Below are positions 12,701-22,125 of a stretch of DNA of 64,000 bases, piece after piece. The stretch's first letter is position 1. Each line of letters begins with the position of its first letter. This DNA comes from Siniperca chuatsi. Lineage: Eukaryota; Chordata; Actinopteri; Centrarchiformes; Sinipercidae. The notes beneath the pieces are model-generated. The model saw only the letters and a list, made by a program, of their open reading frames with translations, did no database searches and was not told where the DNA came from. The position numbers and the translations under genes were made by a program. The stretch lies in contig NC_058056.1 of the NCBI RefSeq assembly GCF_020085105.1, positions 19,702,429 through 19,766,428 on the forward strand, read 5' to 3'.

Positions 12701-15700
12701 AAGCTACAGAAACAATCATGGTGTTATAACCCTGTTGCAAATAGGTGGATATGTTATTTTTTATTGTTATTCAATATAAGTATTAAAAATCATCACACAG
12801 TTAAAAGTTCAGTGCATTTTCATTCTACAGAGTCAAATGTTTCTAATAGTGTTATTCTGTTTTTACTTAGACAATATCTTGTAATATTTACAAACATATT
12901 TATTTCAAGTATTTAACATGTAATGCTGTGACAGATTTTACTCATAAGTTGGTAGCATTTGTTTAAACATGAAAATTTTGAACCACAAAATTCGGATATG
13001 ATAATATCGTCATTATACAATCATACATGGAGAGATAATACTATACTATTGGAGTATTGGTCAGCACTAAATATGTATAGCAGTCGTGAAGAGTTGATTC
13101 TTTTTAAATGTTCTTTCGAGTGTGTGGGATTTACCAAAATGGCAAAACTGATAAAAAAGTCGATATACAAATCTCCATTCCTGGGCTCAGTAACATATAG
13201 TAGCAGATAGTGTTGTATTTTTCTGCTGGTAACAGGGCAAACATCAACAAGTCTTGTCTACATACTACATAGCACATTTCGGCACATTTCGAACACAGAA
13301 AATCCAGATACCTAATACAACAATAAAAACAGTGTTTGTTTTCCCTCAGAATAAAAGATCAAGGGCTTCTTTCTAGACTTACCATGTTGCACTGATGTTC
13401 AGCAATCACACACAGGCAGAGATGCCAATTTCTCCACTGACAATAGCCTCAATAGACCAAAAACTCTTGCTCTTTGCTCTTTGCTATTACTACCGCTCTC
13501 TCTCCACCTACATGAAACACAAACTGCTAGATAGAACAAGTTCATGCCCCTTCTCAAGGGGTTGTTGAAGTCGCTCTGGGAAATATGGGAAATCACTATC
13601 TGAGGTAGAAGTCGACGAGGCAGGCAAAGGGAGCGTGAGTACACTATGAAAGTAAATTACAACACTTCAAAAAGAAACACCTCCTGGAATGCACTCAACA
13701 TCACAGGCTGATGAAATCTAACAGTGTAAGAGTATCCATGGGTGAATTGCTTTGACGCATTTATCTGGCTTTGTATGTATAACATCTCACATATACTGTT
13801 CCCATGAAGACAGTTTTCCAATATACAAATATTTCAGAAAAACTAAATTTAGCGTATACAGCAGATTCTTCTTCCAATGCTCTCTTCATTTTTACTCTGT
13901 GTATTATTCAAAAGACAATGAAACACATTCATCAGTATGGAGAAGGCTTGGCAAGCTGAAGCTCAGGGGCGTCTCGTCACCAGAGACTACAGCAAAATCC
14001 CTGCACCAGAACCTCCGAAACCTGCTTATATTGACTATTTCTGTGAACTAACTGGAGCAATACGGATGACTGACAGGATATTGCTGTTTGGGCAAAATGA
14101 TCAATTATAAGACACACTGATCTCACTGAGAACATCCTGAATTTCTCCCCTGATGTGATTTTTTTTTAATAGCTCCTAAGTAAATTTTGGACAATTATTG
14201 CTTGATCTTTGATCTCCATCATAATGATAAAAACCCACAAGAGCAAATTTACTCTTCTGCGGCTAAAGCGGGGCAGTTTCCATCCAAAACTGGTGCCATT
14301 ATTTAAGTCAGGCTAAATATATTTTGTGACAAAAGAGGGTTTTTTGTGTTTTTCAAGAATTTCTTCCTGAATATGATCACAAGCAGCATCAAAACAGTGA
14401 CTTTTGCACTCAAAACTGTAACATTTAAACAAGACTCAAGGTGGCTGGTTTTGCCACCAGAGTGTATACTGAGGGGCGAATTCACAAAGAATGGATTGCG
14501 GCTGCTGATAGCACCATTAAAGTGCGCATCACTTGAAACTGCTATCTGTGCCGTCTCAAGGTCCAATTCACAAAAGATATTACACTAAAGATATTACAAC
14601 GCAAACATGGCAATAACGTTTTGCAGCAGAGTGCCATTTGCCATTGTTTTGCATCTGTTAAATGTTCATCTGCAATTTTCTGTAGTGGTCCCAGAAATAT
14701 TTGTTCTTAAAGTAGCATATGACATGACATGGTTAAGCAATGTTTGAGTAAAAAAAAATGTTATAAATAACAATACTTTCAATACTTTATTGAAACAATA
14801 GTTTCAATAACAATACTTTCCACTCATCTTAAAGTGTTTGATTTGAAAGAGAACTTATTCTAATTATAATTATAAGTATTCTAATTATCTATTAACTCCC
14901 CCTGCTCTTTCATTTGTTTCTATCTGCTGGATGTCTCTCGTTTTTCTATGACTCACTCTGTATGGAGTGTTTTGTCAGAGTGATTGTTATTTGGGGTGCT
15001 TTAACTGTGCGCTCTTCCTCATGCCTCTGGGCGCATGGAGAGCTGTTTTCTCTCCTACTCTGCTCCATGCTGGACTGTTACAGTGCATAACCATCGTCTC
15101 CGTCTCTCACAGTAGTAGGTTTTATGTTGTTTTACAGTTTCATTCCCTCATGGTGAATATCAGGTAGTGTTGTACTGTCTGTGCCATCTGTGTACATATG
15201 ATGTACTGTGATGCACTATCGCTTCACTTGGCTACAATCACTGCTGCCATGATCACTGGAAAGTCTGGGCGTGACACCCCTTATAAATGTACTTTAGTTG
15301 TCTGCATATTATCTAATTTAAATACATGCAAATAACACCGGAGCACTGAGATGCTATTTGGTTGGAGGCGCAGTTAGGGGTGCATTTCACCCTTTGCGGG
15401 TGCTTTGAGAATTACATGGTTTCTTTTTGTCTTATTTGTGCCAGGTTTTGCGCTGCGCAATCCTTTTGTGAATTCGCCCCTCAGTGCACTGTATGTTAAT
15501 GATACAGTGTCATTAACATAGTGTTTGTGACTTTGTAAGTGAAATGAGTTTACTAAAAGCCTTCATGTTTACAACAATATATATAATGGTTTCATGCACT
15601 TGCATTTTCTCTGCAACTAGCACCTGTCGGGCTAATTGAGGGTCTATAATTTCCCTTCACAAGAGAGCTTTGATTGACAAGTTGACAGCAAATCACACAC

Positions 15701-18340
15701 TAGGTGACCAGGCGTATAAATTGTAAACGGTGTTGGACATGTTGGACAGATGCTTGAAAAAGAGAAGGTTGATAGAGCCCTTGGGATCTGTGCAAAAGCA
15801 AACAATACCTGGAATAAAATGCTTCAAGAATTTCAACCAGATGGAAGATTGTAAATGAAAATGCATAAACAAGCTGACATTTTGTTCATACAGTGTTTAT
15901 TTTAAATGTCACCTTGTTTTTTAATGTGCATTCATGCTGAATTACAGCCCAGTTTTGTCACAATCATGCTGAAACATGGTCAACTGCACTTTTCAGTGGA
16001 CCTTTAATATAGTGGAAGTGTTCAAACTAAGTTAAAACTGCGGCAGAGTGTTGTTTTATACTCACCCTCCAGTCGCAATTATGTCATTATCTAAGCCACA
16101 CAAAATCCCACAGTGGGCTAACTCCAATAAAGTGAAGGAGCATCCTGTTGTTCAGTGTGAGGCATGGGGAAGTAGTCGTACCATGGCTCCCACAACAGCA
16201 ATGCTGAATCATCTCAAAAAGCATCCATCTATTTCTGCAAGCCAGGAAGATGGCCTAACTAAATTAGCATGACAACATTTGTGCAAGGCCCTTGGAAGTG
16301 TGACAGAGAGAATATCAGCTTTCATTGCCAGTGTCATTGCTAAAGATATCAGTTCTGCAGACAATACTACATGATGTAAGTGATTCCCTTTGTTTATAAT
16401 CTGCTTTAGCCTTTTCAAAGTGTGCAAAGTGAATATTTGAGTTTGTTTAAGGACAATCAATAGCTGGCAATGAGAAAATGGGTTTGCGCACATACCTATT
16501 GGATTATAGCACAAGGGAGAGTTGCATCACATCCCATCTATTGTTAAAAACAAAGTGCTGTGATACTCTCACACGCTCGTCACACAAAACCTGCCGGTGA
16601 GTTTTGTCAATAACCACTTATGTAAACTCTGAGTGGTCTTTATTGTAAACTAAAATATTCGTCTAACCTGCTGTAGTACATGTGTGAACAGGTTTTAAAG
16701 TGAGCACTTGTGCGTGGTACAAGTTGAATTGGTCGCTGCTCGGATCGTTCTCCATTATTGAGAATATATCATGCCTTTGCGCAGCCATTCAGGAAATGTA
16801 AGCACTTCAATGTTTTGATGACCCTATAATGACATAATTTACATTAATCAGTACTTTACATCACTTGCATATTTCAAAAAGTAATTTAAAGATGCTGGCC
16901 ATCATGGAGAACTGTATTCTATTATGCAAATAATGAAAAACTCATTTTCCATATATTCTAGCTGGTGAAAGGTAGCGAAAGAGAGAAAACATCATTTTTC
17001 TTGTTGTCATCTTATTAGAGTGCTAGCTACTGGCTTATTCTTGAATACACAAGACAGTTACCAAGTTACTAATATACATATATCACAAGTATGTCAGCAA
17101 AATTATTTATTTTTTGTTGACATTCCACAAAGTGATTCATGAATTTGCATTGCATGGCAGACCAGTAATTAGTGTACTATTACACAATGACAACGTGCTG
17201 TGGTGTTGTGTGTTTCTCCAGGTGGACCTGCAGCAGAACCCGTGGGAGTGCAACTGTGAAGCAGCTCCGCTGAAGCGTTGGCTGGAGGGGCTCAGCGCGG
17301 TGGTGGTGATGGGAGAGGTGGTCTGCCATTCCCCGGAAAAGACCAAAGGCGTAGACCTCCGCTCCCTCTCCATGGAGCTGCTCTGCCCTGAGATGGAGCC
17401 CCAGGAGGACCAGGAGGAGCAGACAGCCACCTCCACAGCCACAGACAGCGGTGTATCGGTTGGCTACCCCAGCTCAGGACTGGGGCCACTGATCCCTACA
17501 GGGAAGGATTCAATCCCTCTGTCGGTGTTAGTGCTCAGCCTGCTGGTGTTGTTTGTATCGGCATTCTTCGCGGCAGCGGCACTAATCGCCTATGCCCTGA
17601 GGAGGAGGGACAAGCTGCCGTTTCGTCGCCAGGGAGAGGTAGACTTGGCAGGCATCCAGATGGAGTGTGGAATCTTCACCGAGCAGACGCACCACCATCA
17701 CCACCATCACCACGGCCTCCCAGAGACGCCACCTCTACCTCCGCTCGAACACAACCACGTCTACGACACCATCTTGCCCCCAGAGGTTGCGTCGAATGGT
17801 CCCGACCCCGCCGCAGCCTCACACATGTGTAGCAACCCCATCTACAAAGAGGAGCAGGATGCAGCAGTGACACAGCGACCACAGCAGCAGCAGACATTCA
17901 CAGCTTCCAAAGAGAGCGAGGGAGGGTACTGCTCTGCAGCAGAGAAGGAGAGGGAGTGGACTCTGGAAGTGTCCTCGTCACCCATCAACACTGTTACAGG
18001 AGCAATGGGGCCGCTCGCTGGCCTCCATGGGAACGGCATCCTCTGCCCCACAGTGATCGACAGCCAGGGCCCCACCCCTAAGGTCGAACTAGTGGACTGC
18101 CTCTTCAGACTCCCTGCCCCCGAGTTCAGAGACCTGCCAGACAGGTACGCAAGGCCGCCGCCCCGCTACCCTCACCCCCAGGATGCCAGACCTGACCAAA
18201 CTCTCGTGGTCACCACCGCCAGCTCCACAGCAGGCGGTAGCAACAGCAGCCAGAGCGAGCAGGGAGCAGGAGAGCAGAGAGCCAGACTGAGGACCACGCC
18301 AGACTACATGGAGGTGCTGGACCGCTCTTACCAGTTTTAA
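6552..18340 (+). CDS. slitrk3: slitrk3-like synaptic adhesion protein, six-exon coding region (950 aa)
   Basis: The joined exons 6552-6767, 6961-7212, 7451-7566, 7821-8750, 10151-10370 and 17222-18340 give an uninterrupted 950-aa frame (human SLITRK3 is about 977 aa). Order: signal peptide (about 1-18), Thr/Pro-rich stretch, cysteine-rich LRRNT1 (Cys45, 49, 51, 62), LRR block 1, LRRCT1 starting NPWNCGC (about 233-282), Ser/Pro/Arg-rich linker, LRRNT2 (Cys395, 399, 401, 414), LRR block 2, LRRCT2 starting NPWECNC (from 584), transmembrane helix (about 678-702) with RRR stop-transfer, and a cytosolic tail with eight His (735-742), ending [12 protein letters not shown]. Stretches such as [12 protein letters not shown] and the extreme C-terminus fit SLITRK3 rather than the other SLITRKs. 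Known family role: postsynaptic organiser that binds presynaptic receptor phosphatase PTP-delta in trans and promotes inhibitory synapses. Teleosts may keep a and b copies; which one this is cannot be told. The coding introns are unusual for the family. Confidence 0.93.
6768..6960 (+). other. slitrk3 introns 1-3 (6768-6960, 7213-7450, 7567-7820)
   Basis: The coordinates of this entry are intron 1. Introns 1-3 are short (193, 238 and 254 bp) and obey GT-AG. I see no repeats or RNA genes in them. Confidence 0.85.
6961..7212 (+). CDS. slitrk3: slitrk3 coding exon 2: LRR block 1, first half
   Basis: Residues 73-156. The acceptor is the CAG ending at 6960 and the donor is GTTGGC at 7213; both introns are phase 0. 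The exon contains the first leucine-rich repeats ([19 protein letters not shown] and following) and ends at LEYLQ, just before the beta-strand of the next repeat. The donor is a weak match to consensus beyond the GT, but the protein continues without gap into exon 3. Confidence 0.9.
7451..7566 (+). CDS. slitrk3: slitrk3 coding exon 3: LRR block 1, middle
   Basis: Residues 157-194 plus two bases of codon 195. It begins [12 protein letters not shown] after the acceptor CTGCAG ending at 7450 and ends in LPAHLF. The split Arg codon is completed by the first base of exon 4 (phase 2). At 116 nt it is the shortest coding exon, and its length is not a multiple of three, so skipping it would break the frame. 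Confidence 0.9.
7821..8750 (+). CDS. slitrk3: slitrk3 coding exon 4: LRRCT1, linker, LRRNT2 and start of LRR block 2
   Basis: Residues 195 (part) to 504, plus two bases of codon 505. The acceptor is CTCCAG ending at 7820 and the donor is GTAGGA at 8751 (phase 2). It holds [15 protein letters not shown], the LRRCT1 capping motif, a roughly 110-residue low-complexity linker rich in Ser, Pro and Arg, the second LRRNT and three further repeats. The linker is the least conserved part of SLITRK proteins, and here it includes a run of serines encoded by mixed TCC/TCT/TCG codons. Confidence 0.92.
8751..10150 (+). other. slitrk3 intron 4
   Basis: A 1.4-kb AT-rich intron starting GTAGGA and ending CTTAAG. 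I found no gene, obvious transposon end or long simple repeat. Confidence 0.85.
10151..10370 (+). CDS. slitrk3: slitrk3 coding exon 5: LRR block 2, second half
   Basis: Completes codon 505 (Arg) and encodes 506-578. The acceptor CTTAAG ends at 10150, and the donor is a strong GTTAGT at 10371 (phase 0). [17 protein letters not shown] and the following repeats align with SLITRK3 block 2. The exon ends at GLVQ, immediately before the LRRCT2 beta-strand. Confidence 0.9.
12343..12750 (+). mobile_element. T2/Kolobok-type palindromic MITE, internal fragment
   Basis: Matches the copy at 26027-27176 in words such as CATAAAGACTGGAAACAGC, CTGGCTCTGTCCAA and CACCTCTAAAGCTCA. Both termini are missing, so it is an eroded fragment within slitrk3 intron 5. 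Confidence 0.75.
14469..15484. mobile_element. 1.0-kb MITE with inverted ends in slitrk3 intron 5
   Basis: The left end CTGAGGGGCGAATTCACAAA (14469-14488) is repeated in inverse at 15465-15484. Weaker similarity continues inwards (GGATTGCG against its complement). No transposase frame lies between. The family is probably hAT-like from the ends, but I could not find a clean 8-bp target duplication. Confidence 0.7.
16081..16374 (+). pseudogene. hAT-type (ZBED-like) transposase N-terminal relic
   Basis: One frame reads from ATG 16081 to a stop at 16372-16374, with a single internal TGA at 16270. The first part resembles a BED zinc finger ending [12 protein letters not shown], with a first Cys in VVQCEAWG but the second zinc-binding Cys lost. 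After the stop, [17 protein letters not shown] matches the helical segment that follows the BED finger in hAT transposases. No catalytic core follows. It is a dead fragment and lies in slitrk3 intron 5 in the sense direction. Confidence 0.65.
17222..18340 (+). CDS. slitrk3: slitrk3 coding exon 6: LRRCT2, transmembrane helix and cytosolic tail
   Basis: Residues 579-950 and the TAA stop. The acceptor CTCCAG ends at 17221. The exon starts [12 protein letters not shown] and continues through a Glu/Gln/Thr-rich juxtamembrane stalk, the helix [17 protein letters not shown] and basic [10 protein letters not shown]. The tail has a poly-His run, poly-Gln and the conserved end [12 protein letters not shown]. 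The intracellular Tyr residues (NPIY, PDYMEV) are of the kind thought to recruit signalling partners in Trk-like tails. It lies 6.85 kb downstream of exon 5. Confidence 0.92.
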   Translation: MDLQQNPWECNCEAAPLKRWLEGLSAVVVMGEVVCHSPEKTKGVDLRSLSMELLCPEMEPQEDQEEQTATSTATDSGVSVGYPSSGLGPLIPTGKDSIPLSVLVLSLLVLFVSAFFAAAALIAYALRRRDKLPFRRQGEVDLAGIQMECGIFTEQTHHHHHHHHGLPETPPLPPLEHNHVYDTILPPEVASNGPDPAAASHMCSNPIYKEEQDAAVTQRPQQQQTFTASKESEGGYCSAAEKEREWTLEVSSSPINTVTGAMGPLAGLHGNGILCPTVIDSQGPTPKVELVDCLFRLPAPEFRDLPDRYARPPPRYPHPQDARPDQTLVVTTASSTAGGSNSSQSEQGAGEQRARLRTTPDYMEVLDRSYQF

Positions 18341-19740
18341 CACTCCTCCTCCTCCTCCTCCTCTTCTTGCTACCCCTTTTCATCTCCCTCTCTGGTGATG
18401 AATCATCCAGTAACAATGACTCCTGTACAGAGGCTGGCGTGGCTTTGAGAAGAGTCTGTGGGGGAGCGGGACTACACTACACACAATGTTTATTCCTGGA
18501 TAACGAGATGAGGTCAGTTTTTGTATTTTCCCCACTACTGGCTTATAGGTTGGTATTTGGCAAGGATTAGCTGATCCCAGATATATGCCTGGAGGCGAAA
18601 CTTCATCTGCAGCTACTACAGAATTTTCCTCACAATCGTAAAAGTACTGAGGCTCCCTTTTTCTACTCAGCGCCACAATGAGCGGGAGACAGCGTGGTGG
18701 TGGTGGGCGTTAATGTTCATATTATCACTCTCAAAAGACCTGCGTGGAGGTGAAACACACCAGCTCTTTGCAACATCAAACACAGAGTCATAAACTGTGA
18801 CAGCCAGAAGGTGTGGAGCGAGCTGGGCGGACACGTAAGATGGAGAAACGATGAGACAAAGCGAGAGGGAGAGAAATGACTGAAAACAGCCAAGTGCCTT
18901 AGCAGTGAACAGCCAGCAGTGTGGTCAATGCTTATTTTTCTATGAATACAGATCTATTTATCTAAACAAAGAAGTTTGACTACCAACGGATGGGACGCTG
19001 ATGGACGACTGAGACTGAAACCAATCAAAGCCGCCGAATAATTGCATTCCCTGGATGAACCAAAAATAATAATATACCCAGTCAATATTGGAGTTGTTTG
19101 TATGCAGTTCAGTTCATTTTCATCTGATCCAGTTAACTTAATTTGCTTATCCAGTTGAAATTTTACAGGGCTTGATGAGGGACTTATCCAGGAATAGTTG
19201 GTTTGCTGTGTGAAATTATAAAAAGGTTCTGGTTTTATGGAGGAAAGGATACAGAGTTTGTTTTTTTTTAATGCAAGACAAACAAAGGAAGGCCGACATA
19301 CAGAAGGACATTGTGGCAATGGATGCATTTTGGATTTCTTAATCAGCCAGACTTGTGGCCACAAGGACCTCCGCTCCATGTTTTCTTTCATTGGACAAAG
19401 GCAGGTTATTGTATTGATTTTTAAGTATTTCTCAGAGGAAAATTGACTGGCAAAAAACAAAATGGACTTTAAACCAGGACGCAAAGGCTTTTTTTGTCAA
19501 AAAAAAAGACAGACACTTCTATCAACTATCAATTATTATCTTTTACGGAGGTACCTTTTTATGCTTTCATCTCCTACCAATAGTAGAGGCAGTTGTGAAT
19601 ATATTTATTCTTAGTTTTTGCGTGTTGAAGCTCTCCTGTAAGGGATCATGTTATATTAATGTATAGGATGATTCTGCATCTGGTTCAGCCTTCTTACCGC
19701 CGACCCACGAAATACAATAAAGGGTGCTACGTAAAGAAAA
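18341..19740 (+). other. slitrk3 3' untranslated region
   Basis: Runs from the TAA at 18340, through a CTC-rich stretch, to about 20 bases past the first convincing poly(A) signal. A 176-codon antisense frame (18954-19484) has no family resemblance and is not called. Confidence 0.6.
19716..19721 (+). terminator. candidate poly(A) signal of slitrk3
   Basis: AATAAA, 1.38 kb after the stop codon. No earlier canonical AATAAA was seen in the 3' region. Confidence 0.55.
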
Positions 19741-20046
19741 CCTTGCGATGGCCGCTACTGTGTGACAAACTGACGCACACACACATACACACACACACAC
19801 ATGCCCTGACCCCCATAAATGCACACTCACTCTCTAAGTCTCCATTGGCTTAACAGTGCATGAAAGAAACGGCTCGAGGTATGCTAAGCCTGTAAGCTTG
19901 TCCACGCAGCGTGTTGGAGAGATCAGATGAGAGTTGAGCAAAGCTGAGAGCCTGCAGGGTTCCTCACACACTAAAGGGTAGATATAGAAGCTAATAGTGT
20001 GAAATCTACCACATTAATGGTACAAATCTATACAATCTATTTGTGA

Positions 20047-20111
20047 AATAAGGACATGTAATTCACAACCTTTGGCCCCAGGGCCAAGGTTGTGAATTAC
20101 ATGTCCTTATT
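20047..20111. repeat. near-perfect 65-nt hairpin downstream of slitrk3
   Basis: The left arm 20047-20078 and right arm 20081-20111 are complementary over about 31 bp with a single one-base bulge (AAA against AA) and a 2-nt loop. The arms read from AATAAGGACATG into GGCCC and back. Confidence 0.9.
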
Positions 20112-20414
20112 GCTCCATCTCTCTCCACCTCTGTTTCTTTCTTAATGATTTTCTCCATCGTCCTTCTTGCTTCCACTTTCATCTCTCCATCTAATTTCCC
20201 TCTGTTCTTTTTCTCCTCTTTTTTCCTTTGCTCTTTATTCCCGCCCTCTCCTTCTCACCTTTCTCTTTTGTTCTTTCTTCTCTCCTCTATTTCCCCTTTC
20301 TTCTCTTTCTCTCTCATTGCTCTGGCTGTCAGCACAGCCTCACAGGACAGACACAGAGAGATGCTGCTCTATATGCTGCTCGACACACAGGTAGCTCGCA
20401 CTGAAGTGTGTCTA

Positions 20415-20418
<4 letters not shown>

Positions 20419-20459
<41 letters not shown>

Positions 20460-20650
20460 GCGAGCGTGTGTGTTTTTTTTGTTTCTTTCTGCTGTGCTCT
20501 TTCCATCCTTCGGTGATGAGTGCAGTTCTTCAGACGCCTCCTCACTCTCAGTGTTCAGAACTCTGTTGCACAGATAATCCCCCTGTGGGTGCGTTTGTGT
20601 GTGTGTGCACACACACGGGACTATGTGTGTGTGTGTGTGTGTGTGTGTGT
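20419..20650. repeat. cluster of (TG)n microsatellites
   Basis: Includes a 39-bp TG run at 20419-20457 and another at 20622-20650, with mixed TG/CA words between them. It accounts for the translated Cys-Val and Thr-His frames on both strands here. Confidence 0.95.
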
Positions 20651-21924
20651 ATTCAGAGGGGTGGGCCTTTGTTTGTAGGTGTGTGTGTTTAAGAAAGTGT
20701 GTGAAGCTGGGTGTTTGTGCAGCTAGTTGAGTGCTAGTCTGTCTGTTTGTGTGTGCGTGACAGAGAGAGTGCGGCGCCACAGCCTCAGTCCAGCTTTAAT
20801 CCTCTAAGCTGTGTAGTTCACTCATGCCACATCAGCCCCATTGTGTCTACAGACAAAGAAGCCCAGTTAAAACTAAATGCCAGTTAAAGCAACAAACGAC
20901 TAATTATAGCTGCATTCTCTGCTTCTTATTCTCTTCCTCACTTTTTAACGCTCCCTTCTCACTTCCTTGTCCATGAACGCAGATTGCCTGATTTTTGCAA
21001 CACTTTCTTGTTCTGGACTCGTTCCAGCTATGTGTGTGTGTGTGTGGGTGTGGGTGTGGGTGTGTGTATGTATTTTGCGCTTGTGTTTCCCTGTATGCGT
21101 TTGTGTATGTGTGTATGTGTGTTTGACTATCTGACAGCTTTGCCATGGTTCATGTGTTTGGGTCCTGTCAGAGCTGTCCTGTCACTGTGTGAAAAAAATC
21201 ATTCATTTCCCAGAGTCGAGGATGAAAGAGTCTTTAGACTTCAAACGCCTGTGGGCCTCTGTGGCTTAGATTGCCTCTCGCTCTTCCTCCACCGCCGTGT
21301 CATTTATTCCTTTAAAAAAAAAAACAGTGCGGCTGTGGCATCGGTTAAGTAGAGATGGCAGAGACATGCCGAGGAGCTGGACAATTAGCCTGATTAAAAC
21401 ACTGTCATTTTGCATAATAGATTTAGCCTGAGCGGCGATAGGCGGATCCTTTCTGAGTGAGCTTGTGTGTGTGTGTGAAGGCGTGAAACCATATTCTTCT
21501 CTGCATAAACATGCGGGGTATTAAAAATGCACAGTTGGGCATAGTTTGATGTCAGTGAAAAGAGATCTATTTAAAAGTCATGGTGCATAGCTGCAGAAGC
21601 TTTGGTGTTTGGGCATGACAAATAGTTGTGGTAGAGCTGGTCATCGCTCACAAACACACACGCACACAAACATTTACATCATTGCATCAGGGCTGCAAAT
21701 GTGTGCGCACTTTCCTCATACAAATACAAATGTACAAGTAAACAAAGTCCATTTAAATATGTACACAAACTACACATACAAGCGCACATGCAAACACGCG
21801 ATGTCTGCTGCAGCGCCGTGATGTTGTTTGGTTGCTCTGCATTGCAGTAATCGGCTCCACTGTTCTCCTCTGCTCTCACCCACAGACAATCACTGGCTCT
21901 CAATGGACAACATCAGCAAGGGAA

Positions 21925-22125
21925 ATACCTACAAAGAGAGCAAGAGACATTGAGAGAGAGTGAGAGAAAGGAAAAGAGAGACGGAGAGGGGAGGGTAAGG
22001 AGGATGCTGGAAGGAAGAGGATGATGAGAAGTTAGGGAGGGAAAGAGGGACTAAAGAGGACAGAGGGAGATTTGAGAGAGGATGGGAGGAGATGAAAAGA
22101 AGGGGAGAAAGATCAGCGAGCGGGT
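21925..22125 (+). repeat. polypurine (GA-rich) block
   Basis: About 200 bp in which the + strand is almost entirely A and G (for example GAGAGAGAGTGAGAGAAAGG). No coding content. Confidence 0.85.

Larger units (their letters stand above)
10371..17221 (+). other. slitrk3 intron 5, repeat-bearing
   Basis: A 6.85-kb intron (GTTAGT to CTCCAG) separating LRR block 2 from LRRCT2. It contains a T2-type MITE fragment (12343-12750), a MITE with inverted ends (14469-15484) and a decayed hAT transposase frame (16081-16374). The remainder shows no recognisable gene. Confidence 0.85.

Noticed and set aside
18954..19484. 176-codon antisense frame in the slitrk3 3' UTR
   Set aside because: No recognisable domain and no splice or promoter context.
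20145..20780. Several 90-120 codon frames
   Set aside because: Translations of CT-rich DNA and TG/CA microsatellites.
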